From: Clostridium sp.
Lineage (GTDB): Bacteria > Bacillota > Clostridia > Clostridiales > Clostridiaceae
Direction: 5' to 3'
NCBI RefSeq assembly: GCF_018372875.1
Contig: NZ_JAHAIF010000071.1
Location: 1-11,255 of the forward strand
DNA: 11,255 nucleotides
The notes beneath the pieces are model-generated. The model was not told where the DNA came from. It saw nothing but the letters and a program-made list of their open reading frames with translations, and did not search any database. Made by a program: the position numbers and the translations under genes. Positions 6,582 through 11,255 of this stretch are shown here, in pieces (position 1 is the stretch's first letter; each line of letters starts with the position of its first letter).

Positions 6582-6730
6582 ATACATATTTGTATTAACT
6601 TTACTACATAAAAAGTGTGTACTAAATTATAATTTTATAAGATTAACATATACTAAATATTGATTTACTAAAAATAGATTATACAAAATGGAAAGCTTTA
6701 ATAAATTACAAAAAAACTTTCCAATACCTC
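6582..6730. other. A/T-rich spacer before the cggR promoter with TACTAAA repeats
   Basis: This 149-bp stretch has no credible reading frame. TACTAAA occurs three times on the same strand (6620-6626, 6651-6657, 6667-6673), and the same heptamer is in both arms of the repeat before vanW. TGGAAAG (6689-6695) and CTTTCCA (6717-6723) form a 7-bp inverted repeat just upstream of the promoter. These could be binding sites for activators or DNA-bending elements, but the base composition makes short repeats common. Confidence 0.3.
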
Positions 6731-6759
6731 TTTAAAAAATCCAACTAGTGATTTATAAT
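6731..6759 (+). promoter_or_regulatory. Sigma-A promoter of the cggR-gapA-pgk-tpiA operon
   Basis: TTTAAA (6731-6736), a 17-bp spacer and a perfect TATAAT (6754-6759) place the transcription start near 6766. It is the only good promoter I see for cggR and gapA, and it lies directly before the CggR-type operator. Confidence 0.65.
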
Positions 6760-6766
6760 AATACAT

Positions 6767-6793
6767 GTGGGACGTAAAAATGGCGAGTGGGAC
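6767..6793 (+). promoter_or_regulatory. CggR operator, two half-sites 20 bp apart
   Basis: GTGGGAC occurs at 6767-6773 and again at 6787-6793, exactly 20 bp (two helix turns) apart. The B. subtilis CggR operator is a direct repeat of CGGGAC-N6-TGTC with 4 bp between units, also a 20-bp period. The GGGAC core is kept, while the TGTC parts are not recognisable here. The sites begin at the predicted transcription start and end 26 bp before the cggR start codon, so bound repressor would block initiation or early elongation. Relief by a glycolytic sugar phosphate is inferred from the Bacillus system. Confidence 0.75.
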
Positions 6794-6819
6794 ATACTTC
6801 GCCCAAAGGAGTGTTAGAG

Positions 6820-7857
6820 GTGCAGGAAATATTGCGATTACAAAAGAAAATAGTTCCTGAACTTGTAGAAGTACTCGAAAAAAGGTACAATGTACTAAGA
6901 ACTATTTACTATAATCAACCAATTGGTAGAAGAATTTTGGCTAATCAGTTGAATTTAGGGGAAAGAATAGTTAGAACCGAGATAAATTTTCTTAAGTCAC
7001 AGGGATTGATAGAAATAAATACTCCTGGCATGACTGTAACAAGCAGTGGCGAAGAAATTGTTAATAACCTAAAGGATTTTATACATGAAATAAAGGGATT
7101 ATCAGATATAGAAAATCAGATAAAAGCACTTTTACATCTTAGAAAGGTTATAATAGTTCCAGGAGATGTAGAGGAGAATCCTACAATCTTAAAAGACCTT
7201 GGTAAAGCATGTGCAGGATATGTAAAAGATATTATCAATGACAATTGCATAATTGCTTTAACCGGAGGAAGTACTATCAAAGAAGTTGTTGAAGCCTTTC
7301 CAAGGCAGAATACAGGTTTATCAAATGCATTAGTTGTTCCAGCTAGAGGTGGAATGGGAAGAAAAGTTGAAACCCAAGCCAATACATTAGCAGCATCATT
7401 AGCTCAAAAGCTAAATGGAACATACAAATTACTTCATATACCAGAAAATCTATCATCAGATATTCTTGATACTTTGTTAAAAGAAAAAGAAATTAAAGAT
7501 GTTATAGATTCCATACATCAAGCAGACATATTAATGTACGGTGTAGGTAATGCTAAGGAAATGGCAGTGAAGAGAGGTGCATCTGAAGAAGAGATAGAAA
7601 GACTTGAAAGCTTAGAAGCAATTGGTGAAGCGTTTGGTTGTTATTTTAATAAAAATTCGGAAGTAGTGTCTCAAACAACTGCTATTGGAATTAATATTAA
7701 AGAATCCAGAAAAATTAACACGCATATTGCTGTTGCAGGTGGAAAAAATAAGGTAGAGTCAATTATTTCTACTCAGCGTAATAATACAAATGGAATTTTA
7801 GTTACTGATGAAGCAGCTGGAAGAGAGATTCTTGAAAGGTTGAAGCACAGTAATTAG
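6820..7857 (+). CDS. cggR: Central glycolytic genes regulator, SorC/DeoR-family repressor
   Basis: CggR represses its own operon. In B. subtilis fructose-1,6-bisphosphate relieves repression when sugar flux is high. The 345 residues begin with the family-typical QEILRLQKKIVPELVEVLEKRYNVL. A winged-helix DNA-binding domain follows (helix-turn-helix about 36-59, in IGRRILANQLNLGERIV). The SorC sugar-phosphate-binding domain (about 105-343) contains ALTGGSTIKEV, VVPARGGMGRKVETQANTLA, the YGVGNAKEMA segment and IAVAGGKNKVESI. Length and blocks match B. subtilis CggR. I start at GTG 6820 because GGAG (6808-6811) sits 8 nt before it. The in-frame GTG at 6811 overlaps that SD, and the one at 6787 lies inside the operator. 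Codon use is ordinary, in contrast to gapA after it. It is the first gene of the glycolytic operon, with gapA 63 bp downstream. Confidence 0.93.
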   Translation: MQEILRLQKKIVPELVEVLEKRYNVLRTIYYNQPIGRRILANQLNLGERIVRTEINFLKSQGLIEINTPGMTVTSSGEEIVNNLKDFIHEIKGLSDIENQIKALLHLRKVIIVPGDVEENPTILKDLGKACAGYVKDIINDNCIIALTGGSTIKEVVEAFPRQNTGLSNALVVPARGGMGRKVETQANTLAASLAQKLNGTYKLLHIPENLSSDILDTLLKEKEIKDVIDSIHQADILMYGVGNAKEMAVKRGASEEEIERLESLEAIGEAFGCYFNKNSEVVSQTTAIGINIKESRKINTHIAVAGGKNKVESIISTQRNNTNGILVTDEAAGREILERLKHSN

Positions 7858-7871
7858 AATATATAAAAAAG

Positions 7872-7895
7872 TTTATAAAAATTAATTTTTATAAA
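7872..7895. repeat. 24-bp perfect A/T palindrome between cggR and gapA
   Basis: The sequence from 7872 to 7895 is its own reverse complement; each half is TTTATAAAAATT or its complement. It ends 11 nt before the gapA SD. In RNA it could form an A-U hairpin at the 5' side of gapA. In B. subtilis the cggR-gapA message is cut near the end of cggR and the gapA part is more stable, so a role in processing or stability is a reasonable inference. It is not a terminator, since gapA has no other promoter I can see. Confidence 0.5.
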
Positions 7896-7920
7896 AACCA
7901 AATTTTAGGAGGTAATTTTA

Positions 7921-8931
7921 ATGGCAAATGTTAAAGTAGCGATTAATGGTTTTGGACGTATTGGACGTCTTGCATTCAGACAAATGTTCGGAGCAGAAGG
8001 ATATGAAGTTGTTGCAATCAACGACTTAACAGATCCTAAGATGTTAGCTCACTTATTAAAATATGACTCATCTCAAGGTAGATATAACGGAACTGTAGAA
8101 GTTAAAGAAGATTCTATCGTTGTAAACGGAAAAGAAATCAAAATTTATGCTGAAGCTGACGCTTCAAAACTTCCTTGGGGAGAAATCGGAGTAGACGTAG
8201 TTCTTGAATGTACTGGATTCTATGTATCAAAGGCTAAGTCTCAAGCACACATCAATGCAGGTGCTAAGAAAGTTGTTATCTCAGCTCCAGCTGGAAACGA
8301 CCTTCCAACAGTTGTATTCAACGTAAACCAAGATATCTTAACTGCTGAAGATAACATAATCTCAGCTGCATCTTGTACTACAAACTGCTTAGCTCCAATG
8401 GCTAATGCATTAAACAACTTTGCACCAATTCAATCTGGTATAATGTCAACAATCCACGCTTACACTGGAGACCAAATGGTACTTGATGGACCACACAGAA
8501 AGGGTGACTTCAGAAGAGCTAGAGCTGCAGCTGTTAACATAGTTCCAAACTCAACAGGAGCTGCTAAGGCTATCGGATTAGTTATTCCAGAATTAAACGG
8601 AAAATTAATCGGTTCTGCACAAAGAGTTCCAGTTCCAACTGGTTCAACTACTATCTTAACTGCAGTAGTTAAAGGAAAGGACGTTACTAAGGAAGCTATA
8701 AACGCTGCTATGAAGGCTGCTTCTAACGAATCTTTCGGATACACTGAAGAAGAATTAGTATCTTCAGATATCATCGGAATCACTTATGGTTCATTATTCG
8801 ATGCAACTCAAACTATGGTTGCTCCAATTGGAGAAGATTTATACCAAGTTCAAGTTGTTGCATGGTATGACAACGAAAACTCATACACTAGCCAAATGGT
8901 TAGAACAATCAAATACTTCGCTAGCCTATAA
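7921..8931 (+). CDS. gapA: Glyceraldehyde-3-phosphate dehydrogenase, NAD-dependent, glycolytic
   Basis: The enzyme oxidises glyceraldehyde 3-phosphate to 1,3-bisphosphoglycerate with NAD+ and phosphate. The 336-residue protein is complete and of standard length. The NAD-binding Rossmann start is NGFGRIGR (9-16), the catalytic cysteine is C152 in SCTTNC, and its partner is H179. The acidic D35 followed by Leu, together with P191, is the pattern of NAD-specific glycolytic GapA, not the NADP-linked gluconeogenic GapB. The SD AGGAGGT (7907-7913), 7 nt before ATG, is the strongest in the window. Codon use shifts towards AAC, TTC, ATC and GGA, marking very high expression. It lies 63 bp after cggR and 109 bp before pgk, and probably depends on the CggR-controlled promoter. 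Confidence 0.98.
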   Translation: MANVKVAINGFGRIGRLAFRQMFGAEGYEVVAINDLTDPKMLAHLLKYDSSQGRYNGTVEVKEDSIVVNGKEIKIYAEADASKLPWGEIGVDVVLECTGFYVSKAKSQAHINAGAKKVVISAPAGNDLPTVVFNVNQDILTAEDNIISAASCTTNCLAPMANALNNFAPIQSGIMSTIHAYTGDQMVLDGPHRKGDFRRARAAAVNIVPNSTGAAKAIGLVIPELNGKLIGSAQRVPVPTGSTTILTAVVKGKDVTKEAINAAMKAASNESFGYTEEELVSSDIIGITYGSLFDATQTMVAPIGEDLYQVQVVAWYDNENSYTSQMVRTIKYFASL

Positions 8932-8960
8932 GATTTAGAATTAGCATAAAGTATAAAAAG

Positions 8961-9010
8961 TAAAATAAGTCTGGTTTTGTAGTATAAGGCTATAAAGCCA
9001 GACTATTTTA
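8961..9010 (+). terminator. Terminator-like hairpin between gapA and pgk
   Basis: AGTCTGGTTTTGTAG (8968-8982) pairs along 15 bp, with two G-U wobbles, with CTATAAAGCCAGACT (8990-9004) around a 7-nt loop. TAAAAT and ATTTTA extend the base after a single bulged A. Only four T follow, interrupted by A, so it looks like a partial terminator or a 3'-stabilising element for gapA mRNA. Either would give more gapA than pgk from one operon. Confidence 0.65.
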
Positions 9011-9040
9011 AAATATAGAATAAATTAAGAGGTGAAAAGA

Positions 9041-10219
9041 ATGAACTTTAACAAGAAGACTATTGAAGATATCGATGTTAAGGGTAAAAAGGTTTTAGTT
9101 AGATGTGACTTTAACGTACCTTTAAAAGATGGTGTAATAACTGATGAAAATAGATTAAATGGAGCACTTCCAACTATTAAGTATTTAATGGAAAATGGAG
9201 CTAAAGTAATCCTTTGCTCACACTTAGGAAAAGATGCTTCTAAATCATTAGCTCCAGTAGCTAAGAGATTAAGCGAAATGTTAGGAAAAGAAGTAGTATT
9301 CGCTAGAGACGAAGAAGTTGTAGGAGCAAATGCTAAAGCTGCAGTTGCTGCTATGAATGATGGGGATGTTGTATTATTAGAAAATACAAGATGCAGAAAA
9401 GAAGAAACTAAGAATGTTGAAGAATTCTCTAAAGAATTAGCTTCTTTAGCTGATATATTCGTTAACGATGCATTTGGTACTGCTCACAGAGCTCACTGTT
9501 CAACAGTTGGTGTTACTGAATTCTTAGATACAGCTGTATGTGGATACTTAATTCAAAAGGAATTAAAGTTCTTAGGAGAAGCTGTAAACGCACCAGTTAG
9601 ACCATTTGTTGCTATCTTAGGTGGATCAAAGGTTTCTGATAAGATTGCTGTTATCAACAACTTATTAGAAAAAGTTAATACAATCATTATTGGTGGAGGA
9701 ATGGCTTACACATTCTTAAAGGCTCAAGGATATGAAATCGGAACTTCTTTATGTGAAGACGATAGAATGGACTACGCTAAAGAAATGATAGCTAAAGCTG
9801 AAGCTAATGGAGTTAAATTCTTATTACCAGTAGATCACAGAATTGCTGATGGATTCAAGGATGTTGAAGCTACAGTAACTGAAGATCAAAACATTCCAGC
9901 AGGATTTATGGGATTAGATATCGGACCTAAGACAGAGGCTCTATATGCTGATGCTATTAAAGATGCTAAGACTGTTATTTGGAACGGACCAATGGGAGTA
10001 TTCGAATTCGAAAACTTCAACAAGGGAACAATTGCAGTAGCTAAGGCTATGGCTGATGCTGATGCAACAACAGTTATTGGTGGAGGAGATTCTGCTGCTG
10101 CTGTTAACATTTTAGGTTTTGGAGATAAGATGACTCACATCTCTACAGGTGGTGGAGCTTCATTAGAATTCTTAGAAGGAAAAGTTCTTCCAGGAATAGC
10201 TGCTCTAAACGATAAGTAA
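9041..10219 (+). CDS. pgk: Phosphoglycerate kinase
   Basis: Pgk transfers the high-energy phosphate of 1,3-bisphosphoglycerate to ADP, the first ATP-yielding step of glycolysis. The 392-residue protein shows the N-terminal substrate-binding motif VRCDFNVPL (20-28), [15 protein letters not shown] (35-49), and [11 protein letters not shown] (112-122), where the family usually has an aromatic residue at C118. Further on are [12 protein letters not shown] (141-152), GGSKVSDKI (194-202), the nucleotide-binding GPMGVFE (316-322) and GGGDSAAA (347-354), and [14 protein letters not shown] (368-381). The substrate loop [12 protein letters not shown] (61-72) looks several residues shorter than the common HLGRPKG-type loop. 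The start is ATG 9041, with AGAGGTGA six bases ahead. The GTG at 9032 lies in the SD. Codon use matches gapA. Confidence 0.97.
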   Translation: MNFNKKTIEDIDVKGKKVLVRCDFNVPLKDGVITDENRLNGALPTIKYLMENGAKVILCSHLGKDASKSLAPVAKRLSEMLGKEVVFARDEEVVGANAKAAVAAMNDGDVVLLENTRCRKEETKNVEEFSKELASLADIFVNDAFGTAHRAHCSTVGVTEFLDTAVCGYLIQKELKFLGEAVNAPVRPFVAILGGSKVSDKIAVINNLLEKVNTIIIGGGMAYTFLKAQGYEIGTSLCEDDRMDYAKEMIAKAEANGVKFLLPVDHRIADGFKDVEATVTEDQNIPAGFMGLDIGPKTEALYADAIKDAKTVIWNGPMGVFEFENFNKGTIAVAKAMADADATTVIGGGDSAAAVNILGFGDKMTHISTGGGASLEFLEGKVLPGIAALNDK

Positions 10220-10253
10220 TCATCTAAATATTTGATTTAGATATGATTACTTA
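10213..10253 (+). repeat. Long bulged hairpin over the pgk stop codon
   Basis: TAAGTAATCAT (10213-10223) pairs with ATGATTACTTA (10243-10253). CTAAAT (10224-10229) pairs with ATTTAG (10235-10240), leaving a 2-nt bulge and a 5-nt loop, 17 pairs in all. No T-tract follows, so it is not an intrinsic terminator. It is placed to protect the 3' end of pgk mRNA from exonucleases. Confidence 0.5.
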
Positions 10254-10297
10254 CACACAGTGAAAATAATTAAAATAAAAAAAGATAAAAATGATAA

Positions 10298-10366
10298 GGA
10301 TGAAACTTCTTTGGAGTTTCTAAGAATATAATGTAGAAAATCTAGAGTCTTTTCATCCATATTTTT
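10298..10366 (+). other. Alternative RNA hairpins in the pgk-tpiA spacer
   Basis: Two helices compete for the same bases. GGATGAAA (10298-10305) can pair with TTTCATCC (10351-10358), closing a 61-nt element followed by ATATTTTT. Alternatively GAAACTTC (10302-10309) pairs with GGAGTTTC (10313-10320). A small TAGA/TCTA hairpin lies at 10334-10344. The whole pgk-tpiA spacer is 185 nt, unusually long for a within-operon gap. This could be a partial terminator, an attenuator or a processing site. I do not recognise a known riboswitch. Confidence 0.35.
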
Positions 10367-10404
10367 ATTAACATGATTATCTAAAATATGATGAGGTGAT
10401 TTTG

Positions 10405-11151
10405 ATGAGAAAAGCTGTTATAGCTGGTAACTGGAAGATGCATTACACTCCAGATGAAGCTGTTAAAGTTATAGAAGAATTAAAGCCATTAGTAAAGGAT
10501 GCAACATGTGAAGTTGTTATTTGTGCTCCATTTGTTGATCTTGATGCTGTTATAAAGGCTGCTAAGGGATCAAATATAAAGATAGGTGCTCAAAACATGC
10601 ACTTTGAAGAAAAGGGTGCTTTCACAGGAGAAGTTGCTCCAAGAATGTTAGAAGCAATGGGAGTTGACTATGTTGTTTTAGGACATAGTGAAAGAAGAGA
10701 ATACTTCAACGAAACTGATGAAGCTTTAAACAAGAAAGTTAAGGTTGCTTTCGAGCACAACTTAATTCCAATTCTTTGCTGTGGTGAAACACTAGAACAA
10801 AGAGAAGGTGGAGTTACTAACGAAGTGGTTGGATCTCAAATTAAAGCTGATTTAGCTGGATTAGATAAAGAATTAGCAGAAAAAGTTATCATAGCTTATG
10901 AACCAATCTGGGCTATTGGAACTGGTAAAACTGCTACTAACGAACAAGCTAACGAAACAATAGCTGCAATCAGAGGAATAGTTGCAGAAATGTTTGGTCA
11001 AGAAGTTGCTGATAAGGTAAGAATCCAATACGGTGGATCAGTTAAACCTAACACAATAAAAGACCAAATGGCTATGTCTGACATAGATGGTGCTTTAGTT
11101 GGTGGAGCTAGCTTAGTTGCTACTGATTTTGCTCAAATCGTAAATTACTAA
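10405..11151 (+). CDS. tpiA: Triosephosphate isomerase
   Basis: TpiA interconverts dihydroxyacetone phosphate and glyceraldehyde 3-phosphate, feeding GapA. The 248-residue TIM barrel is complete, with N9 and K11 (AGNWKMH), the catalytic H94 in VLGHSERRE, and the base E166 followed by flexible loop 6 ([13 protein letters not shown]). The phosphate-binding segments YGGSVKPNT and LVGGASL close the barrel. AGGTGAT (10394-10400) is 4 nt before ATG 10405, which begins right at the conserved [10 protein letters not shown]. The in-frame GTG at 10396 is inside the SD. I see no clear promoter of its own in the 185-nt spacer, so read-through from pgk is likely. Codon use is biased like gapA and pgk. It is the last gene of the operon. 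Confidence 0.97.
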   Translation: MRKAVIAGNWKMHYTPDEAVKVIEELKPLVKDATCEVVICAPFVDLDAVIKAAKGSNIKIGAQNMHFEEKGAFTGEVAPRMLEAMGVDYVVLGHSERREYFNETDEALNKKVKVAFEHNLIPILCCGETLEQREGGVTNEVVGSQIKADLAGLDKELAEKVIIAYEPIWAIGTGKTATNEQANETIAAIRGIVAEMFGQEVADKVRIQYGGSVKPNTIKDQMAMSDIDGALVGGASLVATDFAQIVNY

Positions 11152-11154
11152 TAT

Positions 11155-11201
11155 AAAAAGGGGCTGTCGCACTAAATAATTAGTGCGTAGCTCTTTTTTT
11201 T
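11155..11201 (+). terminator. Terminator ending the glycolytic operon
   Basis: CGCACTAA (11168-11175) pairs perfectly with TTAGTGCG (11180-11187). Outside it AAAAAGGGGCT (11155-11165) pairs with AGCTCTTTTTT (11189-11199) through two G-U wobbles, after a small internal loop. Eight T (11194-11201) follow. The GGGGCTGTCGCACTA style of stem, as I recall, recurs as a terminator type in clostridial genomes. Confidence 0.92.
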
Positions 11202-11203
11202 GT

Positions 11204-11242
11204 AAAAAAATAAATCCCAAACTCTACGAGTTTAGGATTTAT
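11204..11242 (-). terminator. Minus-strand terminator of a gene right of the window
   Basis: ATAAATCC (11210-11217) pairs with GGATTTAT (11235-11242), and AAACTC (11219-11224) with GAGTTT (11228-11233), with one C/A mismatch and a 3-nt loop. The A-tract at 11204-11210 lies left of the stem, so on the minus strand it becomes the T-tract after the hairpin. This implies a leftward gene ending just beyond the right edge. A minus-strand TAA at 11239-11241 could be its stop, but too little sequence remains to tell. Confidence 0.65.
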
Positions 11243-11255
11243 GATAAAATATTCT

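Noticed and set aside
6688..6703. Catabolite-responsive (cre) site over AATGGAAAGCTTTAAT
   Set aside because: It has about four mismatches to the cre consensus, including the central CG read as GC, so CcpA binding is not supported.
8460..8783. Long open frame on the minus strand inside gapA, and similar minus-strand frames in other genes
   Set aside because: These follow from the codon pattern of the real gene on the other strand; none has an SD, recognisable domain or plausible composition.
1..11255. Mobile element, phage, CRISPR or defence system
   Set aside because: All genes are conserved housekeeping or sporulation-associated types in one orientation, with no integrase, transposase, terminal repeats, spaced direct repeats or nuclease-type genes.

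Overview
The window is an ordinary, densely packed stretch of chromosome from a low-GC, endospore-forming Firmicute, most likely Clostridium sensu stricto. The grounds are the strong A/T bias of coding and non-coding DNA, purine-rich Shine-Dalgarno (SD) sites, TTG/GTG starts, a spore photoproduct lyase, and the gene order rpoN-cggR-gapA-pgk-tpiA. All nine genes lie on the + strand. I saw no mobile element, CRISPR array, tRNA or rRNA, and no sign of a novel multi-gene system. Species cannot be named from the sequence alone.

Left part (1-2546): a compact, relatively GC-rich, structured stretch ends in a Rho-independent terminator (46-86) and probably belongs to a transcript entering from the left. 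Next is a two-gene unit: a membrane-anchored VanW/G5 cell-envelope protein (219-1664) and a Cof-type HAD phosphatase (1684-2526), closed by a terminator whose stem includes the stop codon.

Middle part (2547-6581): spore photoproduct lyase (splB, TTG start at 2588). Then a two-gene unit of a TrmL/CspR-type tRNA 2'-O-methyltransferase and a DegV-family lipid-binding protein, with a good sigma-A promoter in front and a 16-bp terminator behind. Then rpoN (sigma-54), apparently on its own promoter and terminator.

Right part (6582-11255): the central glycolytic operon. A promoter at 6731-6759 is followed at the predicted transcription start by two GTGGGAC half-sites exactly 20 bp apart. This matches the spacing of the known CggR operator, so cggR, gapA and the genes behind them are probably autoregulated by the glycolytic repressor. 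gapA, pgk and tpiA encode three consecutive enzymes of triose-phosphate metabolism. They carry stronger SDs and more C-ending codons than cggR, as expected for very highly expressed genes. RNA-level elements separate the genes: a 24-bp palindrome before gapA, a long terminator-like hairpin between gapA and pgk, and two structured regions between pgk and tpiA. They could set different mRNA levels within one operon. The operon ends at a strong terminator (11155-11201). A second hairpin beside it is oriented for minus-strand termination, so the next gene to the right is probably convergent and not part of this operon.

The points most worth a second look are the alanine at the usual catalytic cysteine of SplB, the short substrate loop in Pgk, the alternative hairpins before tpiA, the operator-like inverted repeats before vanW and rpoN, and the unidentified structured RNA end at the left edge.
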